From Actibacterium lipolyticum (GTDB lineage: Bacteria; Pseudomonadota; Alphaproteobacteria; Rhodobacterales; Rhodobacteraceae), in contig NZ_FXYE01000001.1 in assembly GCF_900184935.1 (NCBI RefSeq), forward strand, positions 1,116,001-1,180,000: 64,000 nucleotides of DNA, written 5' to 3'. Under the pieces are notes generated by a model. That model was given only the letters and a program-made list of their open reading frames with translations. It had not been told where the DNA came from and searched no databases. Position numbers and translations under genes: made by a program. Positions 18,416 through 27,678 of this stretch are shown here, in pieces. The number at the start of each line of letters is the position of its first letter. Position 1 is the stretch's first letter.

Positions 18416-19471
18416 TCACTCTCCTTGTTGGATGCTCTTATTGGCCTCTGATGCCACCATATTTTTGGTGGTCGGTTTTGTTGTCGGGGGGTAAAGGTGG
18501 CAGGCAACGAAATGGCCCGGCTCAACCTCTTGCATGTCGGGGTCTGACTGGTGGCAGATGTCCATCACTTTGGGGCAGCGGGTGGAAAAATTGCACCCCT
18601 GCGGCGGATGGGCGGGCGAGGGGACATCGCCGCGCAGAATGATCCGCTCTCTGCGGGTTTCCACGTTGGGGTCCGGTTCTGGGACCGCCGACAAAAGCGC
18701 CTCGGTGTAAGGGTGCAGGGGCTTGGAATAGAGCGCATCGCGCGGCGCAAGTTCAGCGACCTTACCCAGATACATCACAGCCACACGATCAGCGATATGG
18801 CGGACCATGGACAGATCGTGGCTGATAAACAGATAGGTTAGGTTGAACTTGTCCTGAAGCTCTTCCAGCAGGTTCACGACCTGCGCCTGAATGGAAACAT
18901 CCAGTGCGGCGATCGGTTCGTCGCAGACGATGAACTTGGGGTTCAACGCCAAGGCCCGCGCGATGCCGATACGTTGGCGTTGCCCACCGGAAAATTCGTG
19001 CGGATAGCGGTTGGCAAAGTCACGGTTCAACCCGACCGCATCCATCAATTCATAGACGCGTTCCTGCTTTTCGGCTTTTGACAGGGTTGTATGTTCGTCC
19101 AGTGGTTCGCTGATGATGCGCGCCACCGTCATGCGCGGGTTCAGGCTGGCCTGAGGGTCTTGAAACACCATTTGCATCTGCGGGCGCATCGGGCGCAGCT
19201 TTTGATAGCCTGCATCGCCGATTTCTTGCCCATCAATGCTGATGGACCCAGAGGTGATATCGTAAAGGCGCAGCACGGCCCGCCCGCATGTGGATTTGCC
19301 ACAGCCAGATTCCCCGACAAGGCCAAGAGTTTCGCCTTCGATAATGTCGAAGCTGACACCATCGACGGCCTTAACTTCCCCAACGCGGCGCCGGAATAGG
19401 CCAGCAAAGATAGGGAAGTGCATCTTTAGGTCGCGGACCTTAACCAGCGTGCGGGGCGTATCATCCAGCAT
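18416..19471 (-). CDS. Peptide-type ABC transporter ATPase (DppF/OppF family)
   Basis: A 351-residue ATP-binding subunit. Walker [16 protein letters not shown], signature [15 protein letters not shown] and Walker [13 protein letters not shown] are all intact. The C-terminal extension with [20 protein letters not shown] holds the cysteines of the oligopeptide-type ATPases, some of which bind an Fe-S cluster. The start at 19471 overlaps the end of the DppD-like gene by 11 bases, so the two are probably translated together. It would form a heterodimer with that protein at the cytosolic face. Confidence 0.94.
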   Translation of the reverse strand: MLDDTPRTLVKVRDLKMHFPIFAGLFRRRVGEVKAVDGVSFDIIEGETLGLVGESGCGKSTCGRAVLRLYDITSGSISIDGQEIGDAGYQKLRPMRPQMQMVFQDPQASLNPRMTVARIISEPLDEHTTLSKAEKQERVYELMDAVGLNRDFANRYPHEFSGGQRQRIGIARALALNPKFIVCDEPIAALDVSIQAQVVNLLEELQDKFNLTYLFISHDLSMVRHIADRVAVMYLGKVAELAPRDALYSKPLHPYTEALLSAVPEPDPNVETRRERIILRGDVPSPAHPPQGCNFSTRCPKVMDICHQSDPDMQEVEPGHFVACHLYPPTTKPTTKNMVASEANKSIQQGE

Positions 19472-20498
19472 TGGGCGCTCCTGTGTGGGTCGGCTCTGTA
19501 TTGCGCGGCTGTCCGGTTGCGGGGTCCCAGAAACAAGCGGCATCATGGGCGGGACCAACCGTCAGGCGCGGCGGGTTTTCACAGGCGCACCGATCAGATG
19601 CATAGACGCACCGCGCCCGAAATGTGCAGGCTGATGGAGCCGCCGCAAGGATCGGCGGCTGCCCTTCGATCACATGCAGCCGTTCGGTGCGTTCCCCCGT
19701 CACGGATGGAATGGTTTCCAACAAGGCCCGCGTGTAAGGGTGCTGCGGGTTTCCAAACAGCTCTTTAACGGGGGCCTGTTCGACGACCTGCCCACCATAC
19801 ATCACCATAACACGATCAGCGATTCCCGCGATCACACCTAGGTCATGCGTGATCCAGATGACGGCCATGCCCAACTTGTCGCGCAGATCCTTCATCAGCT
19901 CCAGAATCTGGGCTTGAATGGTGACGTCCAGCGCGGTCGTGGGCTCGTCGGCGATCAACACTTCGGGATCACAGGCCAACGCGATGGCGATCATCACGCG
20001 CTGTCGCATACCGCCGGAAAACTGGTGGGGGTAGTCTGACAAACGCTTGTCCGCGTCCGGGATGCCCACAAGCGCCAACAACTCGGCGGCGCGCACACGG
20101 GCCTGCCGCTTGTCCATTCCCATGTGCTTTCGCAGCGGTTCCATAATTTGATAGCCGACCGTGAACACAGGGTTCAGAGAGGTCATAGGGTCCTGAAACA
20201 CAAAGCCGATCCGGGCACCGCGCAGTTCACGCAACCGTTCTTCGCGGACATTTAGCAAATCTTCGCCATCAAACAGCACGCGTCCGCCCCGCACTTCTGC
20301 CGGCGGAGAGGGCAGCAGGCCGATCAACGACATCATGGTTACAGACTTGCCAGAACCGCTTTCACCAACCACGCCCAGAAGCTCCCCTGGACGCAAATAG
20401 AAGCTGACTGAGTTCACTGCATGAACTTCGCCCGACCGAGTGTGAAACACGGTTTTCAGGTCCTTGACGTCAAGGACGGGCACACCCTTGTTGGGCAT
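19461..20498 (-). CDS. Peptide-type ABC transporter ATPase (DppD/OppD family)
   Basis: A 345-residue ATP-binding subunit, first gene of the operon. Walker [17 protein letters not shown], signature [15 protein letters not shown] and Walker [12 protein letters not shown] are intact; the C-terminal cysteine region ([20 protein letters not shown]) is of the oligopeptide type. The start at 20498 has ggggaga upstream on the minus strand. It is transcribed away from the two M20 peptidase-family genes that begin at 20732. The operon order is D-F-binding protein-B-C. Confidence 0.94.
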   Translation of the reverse strand: MPNKGVPVLDVKDLKTVFHTRSGEVHAVNSVSFYLRPGELLGVVGESGSGKSVTMMSLIGLLPSPPAEVRGGRVLFDGEDLLNVREERLRELRGARIGFVFQDPMTSLNPVFTVGYQIMEPLRKHMGMDKRQARVRAAELLALVGIPDADKRLSDYPHQFSGGMRQRVMIAIALACDPEVLIADEPTTALDVTIQAQILELMKDLRDKLGMAVIWITHDLGVIAGIADRVMVMYGGQVVEQAPVKELFGNPQHPYTRALLETIPSVTGERTERLHVIEGQPPILAAAPSACTFRARCVYASDRCACENPPRLTVGPAHDAACFWDPATGQPRNTEPTHTGAPNAG

Positions 20499-20611
20499 GA
20501 CATCTCCCCAAGTTATTGTTTTATCGTTCTTTTTCACCTTGTTGGGCCGTTGAGTGGCCCGGGGGTTTCCAAATTTTCTATCACGATTATTGAATGCGGC
20601 AACCTCAAACT

Positions 20612-20657
20612 GGTCGGTTTTCGGGCGACAACGCAATTTTTTTGACCAACCGATCAA
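20612..20657. promoter_or_regulatory. Dyad symmetries in the transporter / ArgE divergent region
   Basis: TTGACC (20642-20647) and GATCAA (20652-20657) form a near-perfect 16-bp palindrome with a 4-base spacer. A longer imperfect pair, tggtcggtt (20611-20619) and aaccgatca (20648-20656), overlaps it. Both lie in the only regulatory region between the two divergent units. Confidence 0.35.
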
Positions 20658-20731
20658 TCTGTAGGCGATGTTGCTTGACGTCTGCTTCATCCGGCATCAC
20701 GTTGTCGTTCAGCAAGCATCAGGAGCGCCCC

Positions 20732-21904
20732 ATGGGCAGTCAGTTGACGCCGCGACAACTACTTGAAAAGTTGGTCTCTTTCCGGACTGTAAGCCGGGAT
20801 AGCAACCTTGATTTGGTCGACTGGGTCGAAGCCTATTTGGCTGGCTTTGGGATCAGCTGTACCCGTGTGGTGAATGACACAGACGCGGGCAAGGCCAGCC
20901 TTTATACCCATGTGGGCCCGCTGATCGAAGGGGGCGTGGTTCTGTCGGGGCACACGGACGTTGTGCCGGTTGATGGGCAAGATTGGAAGACCGACCCCTG
21001 GCAGGTGACCGAAGCCGACGGTAAGCTGTTTGGCCGGGGTACGTGTGACATGAAAGGGTTCGATGCGCTTGCCATCTGGGCGTTGGTGCGTGCGCATGTC
21101 GAAGGCGTAAACCGACCGCTGCAAATCGCGCTTTCCCATGACGAAGAATTCGGCTGCATCGGTGCGCCGCCAATGATCGATCATATGGTTGCGAATACTG
21201 GCCTTCCGCGTGCTTCGACCGTTTTGGTGGGGGAACCTTCCGAAATGGGGGTGGTGACGGGGCACAAAGGCGGCCAAGGCTACGGCGTGCATTTCAAAGG
21301 GTACGAAGTGCATTCATCCATCATGCATCGCGGTGTCAGCGCGATCATGGAAGGGGCCAAGCTGATCGACTGGGCTAACCGTCAAAATGCGGAAAGCCGC
21401 GCGCGTACACCGCGCGCACAGGATGCCATTTTCGACCCTCCGTTCACGACGATCCATGTTGGCACCATTTCTGGCGGGACCGCGCATAACATCACCGCCG
21501 GCGATTGCCGTTTCAGTGTCGATTTCCGGTTTGTACCGGGTGATGACGCGAACCAATGGCGCGCGGCGTTCTTTGAAGAGGTGCGCGTGATCGAAGCCGG
21601 GATGAAAGCGATCCACCCCGACGCCCATATCGACGTTAAAGAACGCTTCGGCCTTCCTGCGCTGTCGCCCGAGGATGATGGCAGCGCAGAACAGCTTGCC
21701 CGCAGGCTAACCGGTGATAACGCCACCCATGTTGTCAGCTATGGCACCGAAGCAGGGCAATTTCAGGAACGTGGGTATTCCGCCGTGGTCTGTGGGCCGG
21801 GGAATATCGAACAGGCGCATCAGCCAAATGAATTCATCACAATCGCACAGTTCGAGCAGGGCACGCAGTTCATGGACCGCCTGCTTGACGAACTAAAGGA
21901 GTAA
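20732..21904 (+). CDS. argE: M20 peptidase family, acetylornithine deacetylase-like
   Basis: A 390-residue zinc-dependent amidohydrolase. SGHTDVVPVDGQDWKTDPW gives the first metal His-Asp pair, GRGTCDMKGFDA the bridging Asp, and HDEEFGCIGAPP the catalytic and metal glutamates; these match the ArgE branch. The start at 20732 follows aggag. ArgE removes acetyl from N-acetylornithine, but proteins of this branch also deacylate other N-acyl amino acids, and its position beside a peptide-type importer and a second M20 enzyme favours a catabolic role. Followed by the second M20 gene after 6 bases. Confidence 0.85.
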   Translation: MGSQLTPRQLLEKLVSFRTVSRDSNLDLVDWVEAYLAGFGISCTRVVNDTDAGKASLYTHVGPLIEGGVVLSGHTDVVPVDGQDWKTDPWQVTEADGKLFGRGTCDMKGFDALAIWALVRAHVEGVNRPLQIALSHDEEFGCIGAPPMIDHMVANTGLPRASTVLVGEPSEMGVVTGHKGGQGYGVHFKGYEVHSSIMHRGVSAIMEGAKLIDWANRQNAESRARTPRAQDAIFDPPFTTIHVGTISGGTAHNITAGDCRFSVDFRFVPGDDANQWRAAFFEEVRVIEAGMKAIHPDAHIDVKERFGLPALSPEDDGSAEQLARRLTGDNATHVVSYGTEAGQFQERGYSAVVCGPGNIEQAHQPNEFITIAQFEQGTQFMDRLLDELKE

Positions 21905-21910
21905 GCCGAC

Positions 21911-23077
21911 ATGCCAGTTAAGAACCGTTTCGCCGAGCTGCATGATGAAATCGCAGGTTGGCGCCGTGATTTTCACGAACACCCCGAGCTGCTTTTTGAT
22001 ACGCACCGCACCTCGGCACGAGTGGCGGAGCTGTTGAAGGAATTCGGTTGTGACGATGTTGTCGAAGGCATCGGCCGCACCGGTGTGGTGGGTGTCATCA
22101 AAGGCAAATCCGACACGTCGGGAAAGGTGCTGGGGTTGCGCGCCGATATGGATGCTTTGCCGATCCTCGAAGCGACGGGCGTTGAATACGCATCAAAAAC
22201 GCCGGGTAAGATGCATGCCTGTGGCCATGATGGCCACACCGCCATGTTGCTGGGCGCGGCGAAATACCTTGCTGAAACCCGCAATTTTGACGGCACCGCA
22301 GTGGTCATCTTCCAGCCCGCCGAAGAGGGCGGCGGCGGTGGCAAAGAAATGTGCGAAGATGGCATGATGGAACGGTTCGGCATTCAGGAAGTCTATGGCA
22401 TGCACAACATGCCCGGCTTTCCTGTCGGGGCATTCGCCATTCGTACCGGCCCGATGATGGCCGCAGCGGACGAGTTTGAAATCACGGTAACGGGCAAAGG
22501 GGGGCACGCCGCCAAACCGCATGACTGCATCGATACAACGTTGGTCGCCTCGCATATCGTGATTGCGCTGCAATCCATCGCCAGCCGCAATGTGGACCCG
22601 CTGAAAGAGGTCGTGGTGTCCGTGTGCACCTTCCGCACTGAAAGTGAGGCCCATAACGTCATTCCGCAAACTGTGCTGTTGCGCGGCACTGTCCGCACGA
22701 TGGATGACGCGGTTCAGGACTTCGTGGAAGAGCGTGTAAAGCAGGTCGCCGAAGGAACCGCCACCGCTTACGGCGCGACGGTCGAGGTTGAGTATACGCG
22801 CGGCTATCCGGTCACTGTGAATGCGCCCGAACAGACCGAATTTGCCGCCGAAGTCGCCCGCAAAGTTGCCGGCGTTGTGGATGAAGACACCGCGCCGCTG
22901 ATGGGGGCTGAAGATTTCAGTTTTATGCTGAACGAACGCCCCGGTGCTTACATATTCATGGGGAATGGCGACACGGCCATGGTGCATCACCCGGAATATA
23001 ACTTTGACGATAACGCGATCCCGGCGGGCTGTTCATGGTGGGCCGAAATCGTCGAAAGCCGGATGCCAGCGGCCTAG
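21911..23077 (+). CDS. M20D amidohydrolase (hippurate hydrolase-like)
   Basis: A 388-residue enzyme of the M20D group. Visible motifs are LRADMDALPILE, MHACGHDGHTAMLLGAAKYL, FQPAEEGGGGGKEM with the catalytic Glu pair, and HNMPGFPVG. GAEDFSFML near the C-terminus is also typical. Relatives hydrolyse hippurate, N-acetyl amino acids or indole-3-acetyl amino acids; the substrate here is not decided by sequence. It follows the ArgE-like gene by 6 bases with no promoter between, so both are one transcript. Confidence 0.92.
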   Translation: MPVKNRFAELHDEIAGWRRDFHEHPELLFDTHRTSARVAELLKEFGCDDVVEGIGRTGVVGVIKGKSDTSGKVLGLRADMDALPILEATGVEYASKTPGKMHACGHDGHTAMLLGAAKYLAETRNFDGTAVVIFQPAEEGGGGGKEMCEDGMMERFGIQEVYGMHNMPGFPVGAFAIRTGPMMAAADEFEITVTGKGGHAAKPHDCIDTTLVASHIVIALQSIASRNVDPLKEVVVSVCTFRTESEAHNVIPQTVLLRGTVRTMDDAVQDFVEERVKQVAEGTATAYGATVEVEYTRGYPVTVNAPEQTEFAAEVARKVAGVVDEDTAPLMGAEDFSFMLNERPGAYIFMGNGDTAMVHHPEYNFDDNAIPAGCSWWAEIVESRMPAA

Positions 23078-23109
23078 CGGCAGTCTAGCCCTTTCCTATT
23101 TCTAGATTT

Positions 23110-23134
23110 GCGGGGCTTTATGATTAAGCCTCGC
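23110..23134 (+). terminator. Hairpin after the M20 gene pair
   Basis: gcggggctt (23110-23118) pairs with aagcctcgc (23126-23134) over 9 positions with one G-U. It lies 33 bases past the stop of the hydrolase gene. There is no T-run after it, so it may be a weak terminator or a 3' stabiliser. Confidence 0.4.
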
Positions 23135-23244
23135 GGCTAGGGATTGGGGCAATTTTCGCCGAACCAGTTGAAAAGCGATTTTTCGCTCGTTAAAGTTGCA
23201 CCTGCAGCCAATTATTTTAACTAGAAAAAAGAAAGAAATCCCCT

Positions 23245-23682
23245 TTGAATAAGTCGTTTGTGAAGGCTCTGCTTGTTGCAGGTGCCATGTCCGTTTTCGC
23301 CTCAGCCAGCTCTGCAGCAGATATTTCCCGCCAAATTCCCGTTGATGAAGAATTCGTTCCCATGGAATTGGGCGGTGGTTCAATCGCGCCTTGGTATGTC
23401 TTTCGCATCAAGATCATCGAAGTGAACGGCATGTTCGAAGTCTGCGGTGCTGGCCGTTTTTCCAATGCGCAGGTGCGCGGTCAGGCGCGTCGTTTCTTGC
23501 GTCATAGCGGGATGAAGGTTAACGGCAAGAAATTGATCCAAGACCTTACCTATTTCTCGCGCGTGAAAAAGATTTCGCAACTGGATACAGCGCAGGCAAA
23601 CTGCCGTGCCACGAACGTGAAGGCACCAAAAGGCGAAGCCAATTTCGAAATGGATTGGTCGTCAAAGACTTACTATTACTGA
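23245..23682 (+). CDS. Small secreted protein of unknown function (TTG start)
   Basis: A 145-residue protein with a good signal peptide when read from the TTG at 23245 (MNKSFVKALLVAGAMSVFAS, cleavage after SSA). A GTG five codons later is the alternative start and would still leave a signal peptide. The mature part has two cysteines (FEVCGAG and ANCRA), a basic middle (ARRFLRHSGMKVNGKK) and ends in an aromatic cluster (SKTYYY). I recognise no family. It stands alone between the M20 genes and the opposite-strand moaA. Confidence 0.75.
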   Translation: MNKSFVKALLVAGAMSVFASASSAADISRQIPVDEEFVPMELGGGSIAPWYVFRIKIIEVNGMFEVCGAGRFSNAQVRGQARRFLRHSGMKVNGKKLIQDLTYFSRVKKISQLDTAQANCRATNVKAPKGEANFEMDWSSKTYYY

Positions 23683-23696
23683 CGCAATAGAGAGGG

Positions 23697-23715
23697 GCGC
23701 GGCGACGCGCTTCTT
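23697..23715 (+). terminator. Short hairpin after the small secreted protein gene
   Basis: gcgcg and cgcgc pair around the tetraloop gcga at 23697-23710, followed by ttctt. The stem is only 5 bp, so a weak terminator at best. Confidence 0.35.
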
Positions 23716-24721
23716 ACCCGCCGGTGTGGCTCATGTGACGGGAAACCTGACCATCGGCGCGCTGGCGGGAATAGTCGAAATCGTGGCCTTTAGGCTTGAT
23801 CCCAATCGCTTTGTGAATTGCCTCAATCAGCGGTGCGTCGTCGTTGGGGTGATCGCGTAGCGGCGGGCGCAGATCGGCCATATCTTCCTGACCAAGGCAA
23901 AGGTACAGCTCTCCGGTGCAGGTCATGCGCACGCGGTTACAGCTTTCGCAGAAGTTATGGGACAGCGGCGTGATAAAGCCGATCTTCTGCTTGGTCTCTT
24001 CCAGCCGCACATACCGCGCTGGGCCGCCGGAACGTTCTGCCAGATCGGTAACGGTGTAATGGTCGGCCAACTGTTTGCGCACGTCCTTAAGCGACCAGTA
24101 CTGCCCAACCCGGTCTTCGTTTCCAAGGTCGCCCATCGGCATCACCTCGATGAAGGTCAGATCCATGTCGCGTGATGCGCACCATTGCGTCAGCGCAAAC
24201 AGCTCATCCTCGTTGAAATCTTTCAAGGCGACGGCGTTGATTTTGACGCGCAGCCCGGCGTTTTGTGCGGCATCAATACCGCGCAGAACTTGGGGCAGGC
24301 GGCCCCAGCGGGTGACGCGCGCGAATTTGTCTTCGTCCAGTGTATCCAGCGATACGTTCACGCGGCGCACACCAGCGGCGTAAAGATCATCCGCGTAACG
24401 TTCCAACTGTGACCCGTTGGTCGTAAGCGTCAATTCCTTCAGCGCGCCCGATTCAAGATGGCGAGTCATCGATTGAAAAAAGGTCATGATCCCTTTGCGC
24501 ACCAACGGCTCTCCGCCTGTGATGCGCAGCTTTTCGACGCCAAGCCCGATAAAGGTCGAACACATCCGGTCAAGCTCTTCCAGCGTCAGAAGCTCTTTCT
24601 TAGGAAGGAACGTCATGTTTTCGGCCATGCAATACACACAGCGGAAATCACATCGGTCAGTGACCGAAACGCGCAGATAGTTGATGGCGCGGGCGAAGGG
24701 ATCAATCAGCTTTGGTGTCAT
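23714..24721 (-). CDS. moaA: GTP 3',8-cyclase (molybdenum cofactor synthesis)
   Basis: A 335-residue radical SAM enzyme that, with MoaC, makes cyclic pyranopterin monophosphate from GTP. The radical SAM cluster ligands are Cys24, Cys28 and Cys31 in CDFRCVYC. The second 4Fe-4S cluster uses CESC followed 13 residues later by another Cys (LYLC). The protein ends in the conserved Gly-Gly needed for activity (SHTGG). The start at 24721 is chosen because the conserved region begins right there ([20 protein letters not shown]); the long open frame upstream overlaps the opposite-strand lipoprotein gene. Its product is needed by the molybdenum hydroxylase at 9269-11911. Confidence 0.96.
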   Translation of the reverse strand: MTPKLIDPFARAINYLRVSVTDRCDFRCVYCMAENMTFLPKKELLTLEELDRMCSTFIGLGVEKLRITGGEPLVRKGIMTFFQSMTRHLESGALKELTLTTNGSQLERYADDLYAAGVRRVNVSLDTLDEDKFARVTRWGRLPQVLRGIDAAQNAGLRVKINAVALKDFNEDELFALTQWCASRDMDLTFIEVMPMGDLGNEDRVGQYWSLKDVRKQLADHYTVTDLAERSGGPARYVRLEETKQKIGFITPLSHNFCESCNRVRMTCTGELYLCLGQEDMADLRPPLRDHPNDDAPLIEAIHKAIGIKPKGHDFDYSRQRADGQVSRHMSHTGG

Positions 24722-24830
24722 GCAGATTAACGTAGGCGTGGACTTGCGTTGCGGCAAGCGCCATTCGATGTAATTGATCACCAACGGGCCAGAAGTTAGG
24801 CTAAAGTATAACGCGTAATGAGGTGGGTAA

Positions 24831-25340
24831 ATGTCGACAATACAGAAATCCTTTGGTGTTGTGGTGCTTCTAACCGGGATGGCAGGGTGTACATTACCGC
24901 CCGAGCAGGCGGTTGAACCGCCCATGGAAGAGGTGGCGCAGCCCGTCACCGAAGATACCCAGCGCCCCAAAACCCGCCCCGATACCGCTGTTGCCCCGCC
25001 GGTAAGCGCCCGCACGGTGGAAGAGTTCGACACGACTTCAAAGGAAGAGCGGGTCGCGGCCACCCAAGCAGCTGAAGAAGAAGCGCCCGAGCGACTGTTG
25101 GGGCGCACGATCGCATCGCTTGGGTCGCCGACTGATCCGGGGTTCTGGGCCAAGACACCGCTTGTGAAAACGGTTCAACAGGGGCGTCTGGTTTATCCCG
25201 CAACCGGAAGCTCGGTTGTGGTCGAATTGCGCCCGTTGGATGCAGAGCCGGGGGCAGGAAGTCAGGTATCCCTGCCTGCGCTTCGGGTTCTGGGCGCGCC
25301 CCTGACCGCATTGCCCGAGCTAGAGGTTTATGCCCGCTAG
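24831..25340 (+). CDS. Putative lipoprotein of unknown function
   Basis: A 169-residue protein with a lipoprotein signal: hydrophobic [11 protein letters not shown] with lipidation Cys20. After it comes a Pro/Glu-rich low-complexity stretch to about residue 90, which may span the periplasm, then a compact C-terminal part ([20 protein letters not shown], with a later [20 protein letters not shown]) that repeats as a small beta domain. Function unknown. It diverges from moaA and lies 68 bases before the acyl-CoA synthetase gene. Confidence 0.8.
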   Translation: MSTIQKSFGVVVLLTGMAGCTLPPEQAVEPPMEEVAQPVTEDTQRPKTRPDTAVAPPVSARTVEEFDTTSKEERVAATQAAEEEAPERLLGRTIASLGSPTDPGFWAKTPLVKTVQQGRLVYPATGSSVVVELRPLDAEPGAGSQVSLPALRVLGAPLTALPELEVYAR

Positions 25341-25346
25341 CGCCGC

Positions 25347-25375
25347 TTGACATCCGCGCTTTTCCCACCTCAAAT
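25347..25375 (+). promoter_or_regulatory. Promoter of the acyl-CoA synthetase gene
   Basis: TTGACA at 25347-25352, a 17-base spacer and TCAAAT at 25370-25375. The -35 is perfect, the -10 weak, as in regulated promoters. The spacing to the following dyad is the same as in the ivd promoter at 33440. Confidence 0.55.
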
Positions 25376-25388
25376 GAACAAGTGTTCA
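25375..25388. promoter_or_regulatory. Operator-like palindrome before the acyl-CoA synthetase gene
   Basis: TGAACA-AG-TGTTCA is a perfect 6+6 dyad that begins at the last base of the -10 element, so a bound protein would block transcription start. Nearly the same sequence lies at the same offset before ivd (33468-33481). Confidence 0.65.
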
Positions 25389-25408
25389 ATTCATGTGAGG
25401 GGAGACGC

Positions 25409-27007
25409 ATGGAGAGACGACTGGTTCCGATCCACGAAAGTTGGGAAAAGATGCGCAGCGCGTTCCATTGGGATGTGCCAGCGCGGTTCAATATCGCCGA
25501 ACGTTGCTGCGATAGCTGGGCATCGGAAGACCCGGACAAACTGGCAATTATCGACGCGTCGGATGGCGATAAACACTGGAGCTTTGGCGCGCTAAAAGAT
25601 GCGTCTGACAAGCTTGCCACCGTGTTCAGACTGCTTGGTGTAGAGCAGGGGGACCGGGTGGCCGTGCTGCTGCCCCAAGGTCCGGCGGTGATGATCGCGC
25701 ATTTCGCGGCCTATAAGCTGGGCGCGGTCGTGTTGCCGCTGTTTACGTTGTTTGGCGCGGATGCCTTGGAATACCGGTTGGCCGACAGTGGAACCAAGCT
25801 GGCCGTGACGGATCGTGAAGGTGCTGAAAAGCTGGCCGGATTGCGCCACCGACTTCCAGAACTGGTTGATGTGATTTCGCTGGATGGTGGTCCGGCGCGT
25901 GCCTTCTGGGAAGATATCGCCGCTGCTCCGGCGCTTGAGGCGCCGGTGAATACGCGGGCCGATGACCCTGCGGTTCTGATTTATACCTCCGGCACGACGG
26001 GCCCGCCCAAAGGCGTGCTGCATGCGCATCGGTTTTTGATGGGGCATCTGCCGTCGGTCGAACTGCACCATCGCTTTTTCCCACAGCCCGGCGATTGTGG
26101 CTGGACCCCTGCAGATTGGGCCTGGATCGGTGGCCTGATGGATTTGGCGATGCCCTGTCTTTACTACGGCGTTCCACTGGTCAGTCGTCGCATGCGGAAA
26201 TTTGACCCGACCGAGGCGTGGGATCTGATCGCACGGCACAACATCCGCAACCTGTTTTTGCCGCCTACAGCGCTGAAAATGATGCGCCTAGCGCCTGTTC
26301 CCGAAGGGGTCAATATTCGTTCCATCGGGTCGGGCGGAGAGAGCCTTGGCAGCGAATTGCTGCAATGGGGCCGCGAAAAGCTGGGCACTGATATTTCCGA
26401 GATTTACGGCCAGACAGAGTGCAACCTTGTCATCGCCTCGGTCCCCGGCCTGATGGCGGCGCGGCCCGGCGCGATGGGCCTACCGGTGCCAGGGTTTGAT
26501 GTGGCGGTATTACGCGCTGATGGGGCGGTTGCCGCCCCTGACGAGTTGGGCGAAATCTGTGTGCGACGCGGAACGCCGGTGATGTTCTTGGAATACTGGG
26601 GAAAGCCGGAAAAAACCGCCGAGAAATTCATGGGCGACTGGCTGCGCACCGGCGATTTGGGAACCTGCGGGGCGGAGGGGTTGTTCACCTATGTATCGCG
26701 CGATGACGATGTGATTACGTCGGCCGGTTATCGCATTGGCCCCTCTGAGATAGAGAATTGCCTGCTTGCGCATCCAGACGTGGCCACCGTAGCTGTCGTG
26801 GGGCAGCCTGACCCAGAGCGGACCGAAATTGTGGTCGCCCACGTCGTACTGCGTGAAGGCGCGCAGTGGGAGGGGCTGGAAGACGCGCTAAAGCAACTGG
26901 TGCGTGACCGGGTCAGCCCTCATGTCGCCCCGCGCAAAATTATCCGCGCCGACAGCCTGCCGATGACTGCGACGGGAAAGATTTTGCGCCGGGCGCTACG
27001 GGGTTAA
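25409..27007 (+). CDS. Acyl-CoA synthetase (AMP-binding)
   Basis: A 532-residue adenylate-forming ligase that activates a carboxylic acid to its CoA thioester. The P-loop is LIYTSGTTGPPKGVLHAH, the A5 motif IYGQTECN, the hinge region DWLRTGDLG, and the catalytic lysine lies in MTATGKILRR at the C-terminus. WTPADWAWIGG is typical of short/medium-chain acyl-CoA and acetyl-CoA synthetase relatives. The start at 25409 has gagggga upstream. The shared operator with the leucine operon suggests a branched-chain or related short acid as substrate (inference). It ends overlapping the convergent alkD gene by 4 bases. Confidence 0.9.
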   Translation: MERRLVPIHESWEKMRSAFHWDVPARFNIAERCCDSWASEDPDKLAIIDASDGDKHWSFGALKDASDKLATVFRLLGVEQGDRVAVLLPQGPAVMIAHFAAYKLGAVVLPLFTLFGADALEYRLADSGTKLAVTDREGAEKLAGLRHRLPELVDVISLDGGPARAFWEDIAAAPALEAPVNTRADDPAVLIYTSGTTGPPKGVLHAHRFLMGHLPSVELHHRFFPQPGDCGWTPADWAWIGGLMDLAMPCLYYGVPLVSRRMRKFDPTEAWDLIARHNIRNLFLPPTALKMMRLAPVPEGVNIRSIGSGGESLGSELLQWGREKLGTDISEIYGQTECNLVIASVPGLMAARPGAMGLPVPGFDVAVLRADGAVAAPDELGEICVRRGTPVMFLEYWGKPEKTAEKFMGDWLRTGDLGTCGAEGLFTYVSRDDDVITSAGYRIGPSEIENCLLAHPDVATVAVVGQPDPERTEIVVAHVVLREGAQWEGLEDALKQLVRDRVSPHVAPRKIIRADSLPMTATGKILRRALRG

Positions 27008-27678
27008 AGGTACTTCGCCGCTTCTTTCCGGGCGAAGTTTTTCATCTGGTCGCCATGTTCGGCCAGAAACGCCTTAACCCGATCCGGGTCGTGCTTTGAC
27101 AGGTCACGCAACCACCATGCGACGGCTTTTTGAATGTACCAGCGCTGGTCATCGACATAACCAGCGGCCCATCCAAGAACGCGTTCGCGAATGGCCAGAT
27201 CTTCGGGCTTGGGGTGGTTTTGTTTGGTCCATGGCAGTGTAATCACAAGGGCCGCACGCTTGGTCCACATGTCGTCAGAAGTGGTCCAGGCTTCAACCTC
27301 GTCAATGCGCGCGGGGCCGGCGACAAGGCGCTTCATGCCGGCCATGCAGACGTGATCGGCAATGGCCCAGCTGTCAAACTGCGGCACCCATGATTTGATC
27401 AAATCCCAAACCGCATCGTCCGCTTTGATCCGCGCTTGGGTCAGCAGCTTCGCAGCCGCCAACCGGGCCTCAAAGATATCGGTGTCCCAAAGGGCGCTGG
27501 CCAATGCGACGCGGTCTTCAACGCTTAGCGATTGGCGCCATTCTTTGGCCAGATCGTTAATCACAGGGTTGGTAACCCCCAGATAGACGCGCGCGACTTT
27601 ATGATACTCAGCCGCGCCTTCTGCGCGACCGGGAACTTGTTGGGATTTTAGCGCCGCAAGGGCGTCATCAAGGGTCAT
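27004..27678 (-). CDS. DNA alkylation repair protein (AlkD-like)
   Basis: A 224-residue all-helical protein of the HEAT-like AlkD DNA glycosylase family, which excises bulky or positively charged alkylated bases. Family features seen are GVTNPVINDLAKEW near the N-terminus, the WDLIKSWVPQFDSWAIADH segment, and the late ERVLGWAAGYVDDQRWYIQKAVAWWLRDL helices carrying the Trp/Asp/Arg-rich DNA-contact surface. Its start overlaps the stop of glmS (27675-27678, ATGA on the minus strand), so it is translationally coupled to glmS. Confidence 0.88.
   Translation of the reverse strand: MTLDDALAALKSQQVPGRAEGAAEYHKVARVYLGVTNPVINDLAKEWRQSLSVEDRVALASALWDTDIFEARLAAAKLLTQARIKADDAVWDLIKSWVPQFDSWAIADHVCMAGMKRLVAGPARIDEVEAWTTSDDMWTKRAALVITLPWTKQNHPKPEDLAIRERVLGWAAGYVDDQRWYIQKAVAWWLRDLSKHDPDRVKAFLAEHGDQMKNFARKEAAKYL

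Noticed and set aside
24722-25153. N-terminal extension of moaA by 144 codons
   Set aside because: The extension overlaps the divergent lipoprotein gene and has no resemblance to MoaA, whose conserved start is at 24721.
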